Shown piece after piece: positions 9,903 through 19,248 of a stretch of 64,000 nucleotides of DNA. Below the pieces are notes generated by a model that worked only from the letters and a program-made list of their open reading frames with translations, was not told the DNA's origin and did not search any database. How positions within the stretch are numbered: position 1 is the first letter of the stretch; each line of letters starts with the position of its first letter. The DNA comes from Alcanivoracaceae bacterium (GTDB lineage: Bacteria; Pseudomonadota; Gammaproteobacteria; Pseudomonadales; Alcanivoracaceae), in assembly GCA_023146255.1 (NCBI GenBank), contig JAGLCJ010000005.1, positions 252,222-316,221 of the forward strand. Direction: 5' to 3'. The position numbers and the translations under genes were made by a program.

Positions 9903-9935
9903 GATTGCCATGGTTACTACCGTAGGAGAATCCAA

Positions 9936-10868
9936 ATGGCTCTGGCAAATCGCAAGATCGGTTACGACGAAGTTGTGACGCGCGACCTCCACTTCCCGAT
10001 GAACCTCGAGACGGTCGCCCGCCACTGGTTCAACAACGACCCCTGGAGCACGCACTGGATGAACGCCATTCTGGCTGCCGTGCCGGATGGCGAACGCTGG
10101 GTGATGAACTCGGCCCGCAGACAACTTGACAAACTGCGCGACCCGGAAGTGCGCAAAGCTGCCGGCGAGTTCATCCGCCAGGAGCGCATTCATGCCCGCG
10201 AGCATGACGAGATGAACGCCATCTGCGTGCAGCAGGGCGTCCCTATGGACAAGGTCGAAGCCATCTTCAAGCTTATTCGCAAGGAACTCCAGCATCGCCT
10301 GAGCGATGACATGCAAAGCTCCATCGCTGCGGCATTTGAACACTTCACCGCCATCATTTCCTCGGTGCTGCTTGAGCACCCGGAACTTTTCGACGAAACG
10401 CACCCTGAATTACGGGCCATGCTGTACTGGCACTTCGTCGAGGAAACCGAGCACAAGAGTGTCAGCTTTGATGTGTTCGTCGACGCCAGCGGCGGCGGCC
10501 TACGCAGTTACCGGTTGCGTATCAGCGGCATGATGCTGGCCATCGCACTCGGCTTTCCGATCATGATCGGCAATCAGGCGTTCTTGCTGGCCAAAGACAA
10601 ACAGCTCCTCAATCTGCGTTCGGCGACGCATATGCTCAAGGTGCTGTTCGTCAAACCTGGCATTCTTTCCAAAGTGCTGGCAGGTGTATTCCCCTATTTC
10701 TCGCCCACCTTCCATCCCTGGGACGATGACAACCGGGAGATCATCAGAATCTGGAAGCGCGCCTACGAACAGACTGGTGACACCCACAAGGCATTCGAGG
10801 CACTGCTTGATCACCAGCCCGGTATCCGGACAGGGCGCCGTATCCGTCCAGTTGCGCAACCCGCCTGA
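9936..10868 (+). CDS. PF10118-type predicted metal-dependent (di-iron, ferritin-like) protein 1
   Basis: 310 residues. Ligand-like residues lie in RQERIHAREHDEMN (Glu83, His86, His90), FEHFTA (Glu135, His136) and EETEHKSVSFDVF (Glu172, His173); this E-x2-H spacing is typical of carboxylate-bridged di-iron proteins. The family is named a metal-dependent hydrolase, but its reaction is not established to my knowledge. The start at 9936 is chosen because it has a good ribosome site (TAGGAG, 7-nt gap) and upstream in-frame codons run into the promoter and operator. It is first in operon A and has two paralogues in this element (30496 and 39442). Confidence 0.82.
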   Translation: MALANRKIGYDEVVTRDLHFPMNLETVARHWFNNDPWSTHWMNAILAAVPDGERWVMNSARRQLDKLRDPEVRKAAGEFIRQERIHAREHDEMNAICVQQGVPMDKVEAIFKLIRKELQHRLSDDMQSSIAAAFEHFTAIISSVLLEHPELFDETHPELRAMLYWHFVEETEHKSVSFDVFVDASGGGLRSYRLRISGMMLAIALGFPIMIGNQAFLLAKDKQLLNLRSATHMLKVLFVKPGILSKVLAGVFPYFSPTFHPWDDDNREIIRIWKRAYEQTGDTHKAFEALLDHQPGIRTGRRIRPVAQPA

Positions 10869-10877
10869 GGGGCACTT

Positions 10878-11705
10878 ATGAAAAAGCAACCGCTACCCCC
10901 TTCACGTAATGCAGCCGCTATCGTCACCGGAGCAGGCAGCGGCATTGGTCGCAGCTTTGCCTACGAGCTGGCACGTCGTGGCGGCACGGTTATCTGTGCA
11001 GACATCAATGAGGAGCGAGCCGAGCAGGTCGCCGCAAGCCTGCAGGCGCTGGGCAGCAAGGCAACTGCCCGTCACTGTGACGTCGGCGATGCGAAGCAGA
11101 TGGAAGCACTCAGTGATGAGGCCGAGAAACTGCTCGGCCGTCCGGTGACACTGGTTATCAACAATGCAGGTGTGGGTCTCGGTGGGCCCATCGGCGACGT
11201 GCCACTGGATGACTGGCACTGGTGCATGAACGTGAATCTTTGGGGCGTAATCCACGGCTGCCATTACTTCGCGCCGAAACTTCGGGATCTTGGCTATGGT
11301 GGCATCATCAATGTCGCTTCCGCCGCCGCTTTTGGTGCAGCGCCGGAAATGAGCACCTACAACGTCACCAAGGCCGGGGTGCTGGCGCTCTCGGAAACCC
11401 TGGCTGCTGAGCTTGCCGGAACCGGGGTTAAAGTCACTGCACTGTGCCCGACCGTGGTCCCCACCAACATCGTCAACGACGGCAAGCTACCGGAAAGGCG
11501 CCGCGAATTTGCGCGGTCCGCCATGACTCGCTTCGCCCTGACCACTGCCGACAAAGTCGCCCGACAAACACTTGATGCGCTGGATCGTGGTGAGCTTTAC
11601 GTACTGCCACAAATCGATGGGCGTCTCGCCTGGCGTTTCAAGCGCCTGATGCCGCGCCTTTACGCCCGCACCGTCGGCGAGACCTATCGCCTGCTGGCCA
11701 ACTGA
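10878..11705 (+). CDS. short-chain dehydrogenase/reductase (operon A)
   Basis: NAD(P)-dependent oxidoreductase, 275 residues, the classical SDR size. Seen: nucleotide motif TGAGSGIG, Asp in the CADIN strand (suggesting NAD preference), NNAG, the catalytic Ser in NVASAAAFG and the YNVTK active site. It starts 9 bp after the PF10118 gene. In operon A it could oxidise a secondary alcohol to the ketone used by the BVMO, or a terminal alcohol to an aldehyde; the substrate is not shown. It resembles the SDR of the mycobacterial mymA operon by context. Confidence 0.88.
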   Translation: MKKQPLPPSRNAAAIVTGAGSGIGRSFAYELARRGGTVICADINEERAEQVAASLQALGSKATARHCDVGDAKQMEALSDEAEKLLGRPVTLVINNAGVGLGGPIGDVPLDDWHWCMNVNLWGVIHGCHYFAPKLRDLGYGGIINVASAAAFGAAPEMSTYNVTKAGVLALSETLAAELAGTGVKVTALCPTVVPTNIVNDGKLPERRREFARSAMTRFALTTADKVARQTLDALDRGELYVLPQIDGRLAWRFKRLMPRLYARTVGETYRLLAN

Positions 11706-11720
11706 ATCCGGGAGACCACC

Positions 11721-12692
11721 ATGGCGTCACTTGCTGCAAAAATCATCAAACCTCTGTTCCGCGCGATGATGAAGCGCGACATTCAGGACCCTGATCATCT
11801 GGTCCGTCATTTACGCAGGGTCATGAATGCCCCGCTGATGCCCTCCCTGATACCCCGTGGCGTCAGCCTGCGCCATGGCCGCGTGGCCGATGTTCCTGGC
11901 CAGTGGCTGAGCACCGTCAACCCTGTGGCGACCGTACTGTTCCTCCATGGAGGAGCGTTCGTCGGCGGTCGTCTCGACACCTATCACCATTTCTGCGGCA
12001 CGCTGGCAAAAGCACTCAACGCCCGCATTTTTCTCGCTGATTATCGACTGGCACCGGAACACCCTTTCCCGGCGGCAACCGATGATGCCTTTGCTGTATA
12101 TAGCGCCCTGATTAAAGAATCCTTGCCACTGATGGTGGCTGGCGATTCCGCTGGCGGCAATCTGACTCTGGCGACGTTGCTGCGTGCCCGCGACGAGCAA
12201 CAAATCATGCCGGTGTGCGCGGTGGCCATTTCACCCGGCGCCGATGCAACCGGAAAGCTGATGTCCAGGGATGCGAATAATGACAGCGACCCGATGCTGT
12301 CACGGGTGATGATCGACGGCGCCACAAGGATATACCTGCAGGGCGCTGATCCGTTCCATCCCTACGCGTCCCCGACACGGGGTGACTATCAGGGTCTGCC
12401 GCCGTTGATGCTGACGGTAAGTGAAGAGGAATGCCTGCGCGATGATTCCTATGTCGTTGCAGAACAAGCTCGTCGTGCGAGTGTGCCAGTCACTCTGCTA
12501 TCACGACAGGACATGCCCCACGTCTGGCCAATTTTCCTGCTACTCCTACCTGAGGCCCGTCAGGATACACGCAAAATAGTCCGTTTCATGCAGTCCCATC
12601 TGAGCAGTCGACGGCATAACGAACTACCCAACCACAGCTCCCGATCCGATAGCTTGCACGCATCACCGACCACCCAGGAGGCTGTTGCATGA
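11721..12692 (+). CDS. HSL-type alpha/beta-hydrolase (esterase)
   Basis: Carboxylic ester hydrolase, 323 residues. The hormone-sensitive-lipase signature is complete: oxyanion motif HGGAF, nucleophile elbow GDSAGG, and a C-terminal Asp/His pair region (SRQDMPHVW). It overlaps the BVMO start by 4 bp (ATGA), so both are made together: the BVMO would make an ester from a ketone and this enzyme would split it into acid and alcohol. It corresponds in type and place to LipR next to the BVMO in the mycobacterial mymA operon. Confidence 0.87.
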   Translation: MASLAAKIIKPLFRAMMKRDIQDPDHLVRHLRRVMNAPLMPSLIPRGVSLRHGRVADVPGQWLSTVNPVATVLFLHGGAFVGGRLDTYHHFCGTLAKALNARIFLADYRLAPEHPFPAATDDAFAVYSALIKESLPLMVAGDSAGGNLTLATLLRARDEQQIMPVCAVAISPGADATGKLMSRDANNDSDPMLSRVMIDGATRIYLQGADPFHPYASPTRGDYQGLPPLMLTVSEEECLRDDSYVVAEQARRASVPVTLLSRQDMPHVWPIFLLLLPEARQDTRKIVRFMQSHLSSRRHNELPNHSSRSDSLHASPTTQEAVA

Positions 12693-14287
12693 ACATGGCT
12701 GCTTTCACCGCCGATCAAACCCGGCGTCCTTCCGCTGTCCTTCCTGATCACGAAGTGATTATTGTCGGCGCCGGCATCTCCGGCATCGGTGCCGCCATCC
12801 AGCTCAAGGCGGACGGCGTCGACGACATCCTGATCCTCGAGCGTAGCAATGATGTCGGTGGTACCTGGCGTGACAATCGCTATCCCGGTATTGCCGTGGA
12901 CATCACCTCGTTCACCTACTCTTTTTCGTTCGAGCAAAACGCGAACTGGTCCCGGGTATTCGCTCCGGGCAGCGAGTTGTATCAGTACACCCGGCAGGTA
13001 TCGTCCAAATACGGCATCTACCGCCATATCCGCTTCGGCGTCGAAGTGGAACGGGCGCAATTCGACACGGAAAACAATCTCTGGGTAATCAGTCTGGCGA
13101 GTGGCGAAACATTGCGTGGCCGGCATCTGGTCTCCGCCTGCGGCGGGCTGATCTCCCCCAAGCTGCCAGATATCGAAGGTCTTGATGCCTTCGAGGGAGA
13201 AATTGTCCACACGGCCCGCTGGCCTGAAGACATGGACCTGACAGACAAACGCGTTGCCGTCATCGGCACCGGTGCCACCGCCGTGCAACTGGTGCCGGAG
13301 ATCGCTCGTCAAGCGAAACAGCTTGATGTCTATCAACGCACCCCGATCTGGGTTCTGAAAAAGCCGGACCGGCTGTTGCCCGGCTGGCTGAAAAGCCTGT
13401 TTCGTGCCTTACCCACCCTGCAAAGTGGCGTTCGCAGCGTAACCGATCTGGCCAGCGAAACCCTGATGGTGCTGTCGGCGATCTATTATCGCCAGGCCCC
13501 CTGGATCGTGCGCGCCTGTGAGAAGGCCGCACTCGACAATATGCGAGAGCAGCTCCCCGGCAGACAGGATCTCTGGGAAAAACTCAGCCCGGGCTATGGC
13601 TTTGGTTGCAAGCGGCCGACTTTCTCCAACGAGTACTTCACAACGTTCGCCCGCGACAATGTCGAACTGGTCACGACGCCCATCCAGCGCATTACCCGAC
13701 AGGGCATCACCACCAACGATGGCAAATCGCGACGCATTGATGTACTGGTGCTTGCCACCGGCTATAAAACCTTCGAAAAGGGCAACATTCCCTCGTTCGA
13801 GCTGATCGGCAGTAATGGCGTTGATCTCGGCCAGTTCTGGCACGATAACCGCTATCAGGCCTACGAAGGCTTGACCGTTCCGGGGTATCCGAACTTTTAC
13901 ATCATGCTCGGCCCGTATGCATTGATTGGCACCTCCTACTTCAAGATGGTGGAAGGAAATTCCATTCATATTTCACGCTGCATCCGCGAAGCCCGCCGGC
14001 GCAAGGCAACCCGGGTGGAAATCCGGCAGACCGTGCATGACCGCTACTTTCAGAACATTCAGAAACGGCAGCAGAACACCGTATTTCTGAACCACAACTG
14101 CGCACTCTCCAACAGCTATTACTTCGACCATCATGGCGACGCGCCCATGCTTCGCCCTTCAACCTCGGTAGAAATGCTGTGGCGGGCGAAGCATCTGCCA
14201 ATGGACAACTATCTGTTCCTGAACAATACGGATAAGGGTGCGCCTTCGAAAACCCCTACGCCGGCATATGTAGACTTGGCCGAATAA
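12689..14287 (+). CDS. Baeyer-Villiger-type flavin monooxygenase (operon A)
   Basis: FAD/NADPH monooxygenase, 532 residues. Seen: first Rossmann motif GAGISG, second GTGATAVQL, and the BVMO fingerprint FxGxxxHTxxW as FEGEIVHTARWPED, intact at every fixed position. GGTWRDNRYPG is the usual FAD-binding segment. It is the last gene of operon A and ends before a hairpin terminator shared with the convergent GMC gene. Likely substrates are ketones derived from long-chain or branched hydrocarbons; the sequence does not fix this. Confidence 0.9.
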   Translation: MNMAAFTADQTRRPSAVLPDHEVIIVGAGISGIGAAIQLKADGVDDILILERSNDVGGTWRDNRYPGIAVDITSFTYSFSFEQNANWSRVFAPGSELYQYTRQVSSKYGIYRHIRFGVEVERAQFDTENNLWVISLASGETLRGRHLVSACGGLISPKLPDIEGLDAFEGEIVHTARWPEDMDLTDKRVAVIGTGATAVQLVPEIARQAKQLDVYQRTPIWVLKKPDRLLPGWLKSLFRALPTLQSGVRSVTDLASETLMVLSAIYYRQAPWIVRACEKAALDNMREQLPGRQDLWEKLSPGYGFGCKRPTFSNEYFTTFARDNVELVTTPIQRITRQGITTNDGKSRRIDVLVLATGYKTFEKGNIPSFELIGSNGVDLGQFWHDNRYQAYEGLTVPGYPNFYIMLGPYALIGTSYFKMVEGNSIHISRCIREARRRKATRVEIRQTVHDRYFQNIQKRQQNTVFLNHNCALSNSYYFDHHGDAPMLRPSTSVEMLWRAKHLPMDNYLFLNNTDKGAPSKTPTPAYVDLAE

Positions 14288-14314
14288 CCGATTTGGTCCG
14301 GAGCTACCTACAAC

Positions 14315-14335
14315 CCCCCGGCATTGCGCCGGGGG
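14315..14335. terminator. hairpin between convergent BVMO and GMC genes
   Basis: Eight-base-pair GC stem CCCCCGGC / GCCGGGGG with a 5-nt loop, followed on the plus strand by ACTTGTTT. It lies between genes ending at 14287 (plus) and 14343 (minus) and can serve both directions. Confidence 0.65.
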
Positions 14336-14342
14336 ACTTGTT

Positions 14343-15992
14343 TCAGAAGCCCTCGGCATCCTCAAGTATCATCTCGGCGCCCTTCTCGCCAATCATGGTC
14401 GCTGGCTGATTGGTGTTGCCGCCAACCAGCGTCGGCATGATGGAGGCATCGACCACCCGCAGGCATTGCAGTCCATAAACGCGCAGACGCGGATCGACCA
14501 CGGCCATAGAATCGATGCCCATCTTGCAGGTGCCGACAGGGTGATATGCCGACTCACCGCTGCGCCGCACCCATGCGGCCAGATCGTCGTCATTCTGCAG
14601 CGCCGGCCCGGGCGACATCTCGACCTCATGGTGCGGGGCGAAGGCCGGCTGCGCCAGGATTCTACGCACCAGATGTACACCGCGAACCAGTTGCTCGACG
14701 TCGGCGGACTCGGCCATGTAATCGGGGTCGATCAGCGGCGGGGCGAACGGGTCAGCACTGTGCAAACCAATCCGGCCGCGCGACAATGGCCTGAGTCCGT
14801 AGATCATCACTATGTAGCCATAACCGCTCATTGCGGTCTTCATGTCACGCCCGTGATCGGCGTAAAGCATTGGCCCAAAGTGCAATTGCAAGTCGGGTAT
14901 CGGCTCTTCCGGGCGGGAACGGATGAACCCACCGGCCTCGGCTCCGTTACTCGACAGTATGCCGCGCCGCCCGCTGAGGTATTGCAGCAGGGCCACCAGA
15001 CCCTTGAGCCAATAACTCGGATGCATCGAGATGCCCAGGCGGCTACGCGCTCTGACGCGCATGAACACGTCGATATGATCCTGGAGATTCTGCCCAACCC
15101 CCTCCAGCGCATGACGCAATTCGATGCCGTGCCGGGACAGCTCCTCACGCGGACCGATGCCAGATAGCATCAGCAGTTGCGGCGAGTTGAACGCTCCGCC
15201 GCAGAGCACAACCTCGCGGCCGGCACGGACCTGCACCAACCCCTTCGCGCTGCGGTACTCGACCCCGGTGGCGCGGGTGCCATCGAGCAGCACGCGGGTA
15301 ACGTGCGCGCCACTGCGGACCGTCAGGTTGGAACGCCCCGCGGCAGGTTCGAGATAGGCGCGCGCATTACTGCAGCGCGCGCCGTCCTTCTGGTAAGCGT
15401 AGTAAAAGCCCACGCCCTCCTGCTCACGGCCGTTGAAATCCATATTGAGGCGGTGCCCCGCCTGCGTCGCCGCCTCGACGAACGCCTTGCTCAGCGGATT
15501 TGTATAGCGCCGCTCGGCCACATTGAGCGGACCACCCTGACCATGAAACCCGGCCTCGCCCTGCGTCAACTTCGGCTCGAAATGTTCAGATCGGCGGAAG
15601 TACGGCAGCACATCGGCGTACGACCAACCCTCGCAACCCAGCCGCGCCCATTCGTCGTAATCCCAGGCATGCCCGCGAATGTAGACCTGCGCGTTCATGC
15701 CACTGGAACCGCCAAGCATCTTGCCCCGCGGCTGGAACAACGAGCGGTCATGCATGTGACGCTGCGGCTCGGTATTGAACTGCCAGTTGAAACGGCGACT
15801 GAACATCAACTGCAGAAAGCCCAGCGGCATGTTCACGAAAGGGTTGCGACGACTCTCCGGGCCCGCTTCGAGCAGCAGCACCGAATAGCGACCGCTCTCG
15901 GACAGGCGGTTGGCCACCGCACACCCGGCCGAGCCCGCGCCGACCACCACATAATCGAATTGTTCGGACGTCTCTTCGATTAGACGGCTCAT
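14343..15992 (-). CDS. GMC-family FAD alcohol dehydrogenase, AlkJ-like
   Basis: Oxidises primary alcohols from alkane hydroxylation to aldehydes, probably passing electrons to the respiratory chain. 549 residues, typical of AlkJ/choline-dehydrogenase relatives. Seen: GAGSAGCAVANRLSE (FAD), GMNAQVYIRG (GMC signature 1 region), LSGIGPREELSRHGI (signature 2), and the C-terminal His box YHPVGTCKMG with the final NTNQPA. Its start codon shares one base with the stop of the CYP153 gene (TAATG), so hydroxylation and alcohol oxidation are translationally coupled. A. borkumensis has a GMC dehydrogenase beside CYP153 in the same way (from memory). Confidence 0.88.
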   Translation of the reverse strand: MSRLIEETSEQFDYVVVGAGSAGCAVANRLSESGRYSVLLLEAGPESRRNPFVNMPLGFLQLMFSRRFNWQFNTEPQRHMHDRSLFQPRGKMLGGSSGMNAQVYIRGHAWDYDEWARLGCEGWSYADVLPYFRRSEHFEPKLTQGEAGFHGQGGPLNVAERRYTNPLSKAFVEAATQAGHRLNMDFNGREQEGVGFYYAYQKDGARCSNARAYLEPAAGRSNLTVRSGAHVTRVLLDGTRATGVEYRSAKGLVQVRAGREVVLCGGAFNSPQLLMLSGIGPREELSRHGIELRHALEGVGQNLQDHIDVFMRVRARSRLGISMHPSYWLKGLVALLQYLSGRRGILSSNGAEAGGFIRSRPEEPIPDLQLHFGPMLYADHGRDMKTAMSGYGYIVMIYGLRPLSRGRIGLHSADPFAPPLIDPDYMAESADVEQLVRGVHLVRRILAQPAFAPHHEVEMSPGPALQNDDDLAAWVRRSGESAYHPVGTCKMGIDSMAVVDPRLRVYGLQCLRVVDASIMPTLVGGNTNQPATMIGEKGAEMILEDAEGF

Positions 15993-17404
15993 TAACTTTT
16001 TGCCGTCAGCTTGACCATCAACCTGGAATAGCCGCGCACGAAGTTGGACTGCACGCGCTCCGGCTCACCGACAACTTCGATGTTATCAAAGCGCTTGAGC
16101 AGTTCTTCCCAGAGGATGCGCAGTTGCAATTCGGCCAGACGGTTACCCATACAACGGTGAACGCCGTAACCAAAAGAAATATGGTTCCGGGCGTCCTTAC
16201 GATCAATAATGAGCTGATCCGGATTTTCGAACTTGCGCTCATCCCGATTGCCCGAGGCGTACCACATCACCACGCGATCGCCCTTCTTGATCGTCTGACC
16301 ACGCAGTTCCACGTCCTGCGCAGCAACCCGGCGCATATTTGCCAGCGGGGTTTGCCAGCGGATGATTTCCGAGACCATGTTCGGAATCAGCTCCGGGTTC
16401 GCCTTCAGTTTGGCGAATTCCTCGGGGAACTGATTCAAGGCCAGCACGCCGCCGCTCATGGAGTTGCGGGTGGTGTCATTGCCACCAACGATAAGCAGCG
16501 CCAGGTTCCCGATAAACTCCATCGGACGATTGATCAAGTCCTTTGTATCTTCGTTGCTCTGCAACATACTGATCAAATCGAAACCGGGCTCTTCGCCGGC
16601 TGCACGGCGTGCTTCCTTGTCGCGCCATAGTCTGGAGAAAGCCCTCGCCATGTCTGCGGCGTCGTCGAACATGCGGTCTTCATCGGTAAACTCGCCGCCG
16701 GTCGCTGATGCTGCGCCAGACAAGCGATCCGACCAGTCAACCAGCTTGTGACGTTCCTCGTAAGGGAAATCCAGCAGCGTGGCCAGCATGCGCCCGGTCA
16801 GTTCCTTGGACACGGCCGGCACCCAGTTAAAGGGTTCGCCCAGAGGCAGGCTGTCGAGCACTTCCCCGGCGCGGGTGCGGATCAGTCCTTCCATTTCCTT
16901 CAGATTTTTGGGCGCGACCACACCCTGCACCGCCTTGCGCTGTACGTCATGTTTGGGCGGATCCATGGCAATGAACATTTCCACCGACAGCCCTTCCGGC
17001 GGATCGCCCAGAATAATTTGTGGCTCGGAGGAAAACAGCTCGTGATTCTTGTCCACGAACAAAATGTCTTCATAGCGCGTTATCGACCAGAACGGCCCGA
17101 ATGGACTGTTCTTCTGGTAGTGCACCGGCGCCTCGTCACGCAGCCGTTTGAAATAGGCGCGCCACTGGTCTTGACGGTACAAAAACGGGTTGCTCAGGTC
17201 GATATCCTCGAGCGCCAGTGTGTTGACATCGGGCACAGGCGCTTCGACAAAGTTGAGCGGGGGGCGCTGCCTGCCGATGATGCTTTTTTTTGCCTTCACC
17301 AACATCTTCAGTGCCTGGATTTGCAAGTGCATTGGCACCACTTTGGATGTGGCGTTGATCACTTTGGTCTGAATGGCATCAGTTGTGCTTGATTTCGTTG
17401 ACAT
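15992..17404 (-). CDS. cytochrome P450 CYP153-type alkane hydroxylase, copy 2
   Basis: Terminal hydroxylase of medium-chain alkanes. 470 residues, soluble bacterial P450. Seen: I-helix GGNDTTRNSMSGGVLALN and haem loop FGYGVHRCMGNRLAELQ, both characteristic of CYP153; the haem ligand is the Cys of HRCMG. It sits 14 bp after a [2Fe-2S] ferredoxin gene and overlaps the GMC dehydrogenase by 1 bp. It is a close paralogue of the gene at 19249-20682; the longest identical blocks are around the I-helix and haem loop, while the N-terminal 60 residues differ more. Confidence 0.92.
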   Translation of the reverse strand: MSTKSSTTDAIQTKVINATSKVVPMHLQIQALKMLVKAKKSIIGRQRPPLNFVEAPVPDVNTLALEDIDLSNPFLYRQDQWRAYFKRLRDEAPVHYQKNSPFGPFWSITRYEDILFVDKNHELFSSEPQIILGDPPEGLSVEMFIAMDPPKHDVQRKAVQGVVAPKNLKEMEGLIRTRAGEVLDSLPLGEPFNWVPAVSKELTGRMLATLLDFPYEERHKLVDWSDRLSGAASATGGEFTDEDRMFDDAADMARAFSRLWRDKEARRAAGEEPGFDLISMLQSNEDTKDLINRPMEFIGNLALLIVGGNDTTRNSMSGGVLALNQFPEEFAKLKANPELIPNMVSEIIRWQTPLANMRRVAAQDVELRGQTIKKGDRVVMWYASGNRDERKFENPDQLIIDRKDARNHISFGYGVHRCMGNRLAELQLRILWEELLKRFDNIEVVGEPERVQSNFVRGYSRLMVKLTAKS

Positions 17405-17418
17405 GGCGTCCTCCGCAC

Positions 17419-17739
17419 TTACATCTGGAATTCAGGCAAATGAACGGTGATACCGTCTATTGCCTCTGTGGTCTTGACCTGACAGCCCAGTCGCGAGGTT
17501 TTCGCCCGCTCCGGGGTCATGGACAGCATCTGCTCTTCGGCGTCGCCTATCGCGCCGGTCTTGCCGAACCACTCATCCGCAACGATCATGTGGCAGGTGC
17601 CGCAAGCGCACTCCCCGCCGCAGTCGCCGTCGATGCCGGGCACGGCGTTATCGACGGCAACCTGCATCAGCGTGGTTCCAGCCTCAAATTCTGTGACATG
17701 TTCGGTGTTGTCATGTTCAACAAAGATAATCTTGCCCAC
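17419..17739 (-). CDS. [2Fe-2S] ferredoxin, copy 2 (P450 electron donor)
   Basis: 106 residues, adrenodoxin/putidaredoxin type with C-x5-C-x2-C (CGGECACGTC) and a distal Cys in RLGCQ. It carries electrons from the ferredoxin reductase to CYP153. By direct comparison it differs from the copy at 20696-21016 at 8 of 106 residues, all outside the cluster ligands. It has its own upstream AraC-type repeat region (17801-17837), so this module can be transcribed alone. Confidence 0.93.
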   Translation of the reverse strand: MGKIIFVEHDNTEHVTEFEAGTTLMQVAVDNAVPGIDGDCGGECACGTCHMIVADEWFGKTGAIGDAEEQMLSMTPERAKTSRLGCQVKTTEAIDGITVHLPEFQM

Positions 17740-17800
17740 TGTCTCTCTCCTGCGAGTAACTTGCTGCCTGGATAGTGATTTTACGCCCGCACGACGGCGA

Positions 17801-17837
17801 GGTCATTTTGTGACACGCAAAGGGTCATTTAAAGACA
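17801..17837 (-). promoter_or_regulatory. tandem AraC-type operator before ferredoxin 2
   Basis: Two direct repeats of GGTCATTTnnnGACA at 17801-17815 and 17823-17837, starting 22 bp apart (two helical turns). They match the pair before ferredoxin 1 in sequence and spacing. They lie about 60 bp upstream of the ferredoxin start on the minus strand. The position and direct-repeat layout suit an AraC/XylS activator, most simply the one at 21135-22217. The 5' end of the reductase mRNA region is not affected, since the reductase gene stops at 17862. Confidence 0.65.
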
Positions 17838-17861
17838 ATGCCCATGACGGAGCAACCTGTT

Positions 17862-19094
17862 TCAGACCAGCGCCTTCAAATCGGCACCCGGATCACTCAA
17901 TGCTTCAGCGCTGACACTCTTGCGGTGCTGAACCAGCTGCTTGCCAACCATGAAAGCAACCGGCAGATTGACCGCGTCAACAGCAATGACACAGCCCTCG
18001 CGGAGATAGAACACCGCAAATTCCTTATCTTCGGTGCTGCCGCGCAGCACACGCTGATCATGATTTTGCGACAACCCCACCATCTGCAGGCGAACATCAT
18101 ACTGGTTCGACCAGAACCACGGGGCGCTATCGTAGGGTTTCTCCTCGCCCATGAGGGTCGCAGCAGCAGTACGTGCCTGATCAACCGCGTTGGCGACAGA
18201 CTCAAGCCGTTGCATTTTCTCGAAAAACAGATTCCGGTGGCGGGTACAGTCGCCGATCGCCAGAATGTCGGGATCACCGGTACGGGTAAACTCATCCACG
18301 ACAATACCGTCATCACAGGGCAGCCCGGCGGCCTCAGCCAGAGCTGTTTCCGGTATAACGCCGATTGAGACGAGTACGATGTCGGCCGGCACAGTGCCGC
18401 CATCCGCTAACGTTACGCCTGCCACCCGACCTTGATCACCCGCTTCGAAACCGGTTACCGCCGTGTTCAGACGTACGTCCACGCCAGCAGCGATGTGTTT
18501 GGCGTAAAAGAACGCGGACATCTCCGGGCCTGTTACGCGCTGCATAAGACGATCAGCGGCTTCCAGCACCGTGACATTCACACCTTTCTTGATAGCGCTG
18601 GCTGCCACCTCAAGGCCGATATAACCGCCACCGACGATGACCAAACGCGTCCCCGGGACCAATTTTTCACGCAGGGCATCTGTGTCAGCTATGTCGTGCA
18701 GGTAATGAATGCCCTGCAAGTCAGACCCGGGTGCCCGCAAACGCCGGACGTGTGAACCCGTGGCCAGCACCAGTTGATCGTATTTCAACGTGCTCTGATC
18801 CGACAGCCTGATGGTCTTGTTGTCCCGATCAATTTGTTCGACGCGCACGCCGAGCCGCAACTGCTGCCCTGCTTTTTCATACACCGCACGCGGCTTCAGG
18901 TACAGCGACGCCTGCTCAACCTCTCCTGCCAGATAATTCTTGGACAGAGGCGGCCGCTGATAGGGTGGATGGGGTTCCTCGCCCACCAGAACCACCTCAT
19001 GCTGATATTTCTTCTGCAGCAAGGTTGTCATGAGCGCACCTGCTGCGTGCCCGCCACCAACAATGACTGTGGTTTTTTTCTCGCTTGTTGTCAT
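17862..19094 (-). CDS. NAD(P)H-ferredoxin reductase (FAD)
   Basis: Feeds electrons from NAD(P)H to the P450 ferredoxins. 410 residues, putidaredoxin/rubredoxin-reductase type. Seen: FAD motif VGGGHAAGALM, YQRPPLSKNYLAG, LATGSHVRRL, NAD motif VGGGYIGLEVAASA and the second FAD motif LAIGDCTRH. Only one reductase is present for two ferredoxin-P450 pairs, and it lies between them, so it presumably serves both. Confidence 0.92.
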   Translation of the reverse strand: MTTSEKKTTVIVGGGHAAGALMTTLLQKKYQHEVVLVGEEPHPPYQRPPLSKNYLAGEVEQASLYLKPRAVYEKAGQQLRLGVRVEQIDRDNKTIRLSDQSTLKYDQLVLATGSHVRRLRAPGSDLQGIHYLHDIADTDALREKLVPGTRLVIVGGGYIGLEVAASAIKKGVNVTVLEAADRLMQRVTGPEMSAFFYAKHIAAGVDVRLNTAVTGFEAGDQGRVAGVTLADGGTVPADIVLVSIGVIPETALAEAAGLPCDDGIVVDEFTRTGDPDILAIGDCTRHRNLFFEKMQRLESVANAVDQARTAAATLMGEEKPYDSAPWFWSNQYDVRLQMVGLSQNHDQRVLRGSTEDKEFAVFYLREGCVIAVDAVNLPVAFMVGKQLVQHRKSVSAEALSDPGADLKALV

Positions 19095-19181
19095 GATCCC
19101 CTCTCCACTCCTTCTCCAACTGAAGTCGCTGTGAAACTACCAGGAGCTTTTTATCAAACCAGGACGCTACCAAACAGCCGC

Positions 19182-19224
19182 AACCAGCAGCGGACACCGG
19201 GCTTTCCGGTGTCCGCTGCTGGTT
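19182..19224. terminator. perfect 19-bp inverted repeat after CYP153 copy 1
   Basis: Arms 19182-19200 and 19206-19224 are exact complements around a 5-nt loop (GCTTT). The hairpin lies in the 154-bp gap between the first CYP153 stop and the reductase start. No T-run follows on the minus strand, so it is either a weak or partial terminator or an mRNA-stabilising structure that sets the ratio of P450 to reductase. Confidence 0.5.
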
Positions 19225-19248
19225 AACCAGGCTTTCATTTTCAGCGAA

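Noticed and set aside
9852..9935. 28-residue N-terminal extension of the first PF10118 protein
   Set aside because: It would be translated from the -35/operator/-10 region; the ATG at 9936 has a proper ribosome site.
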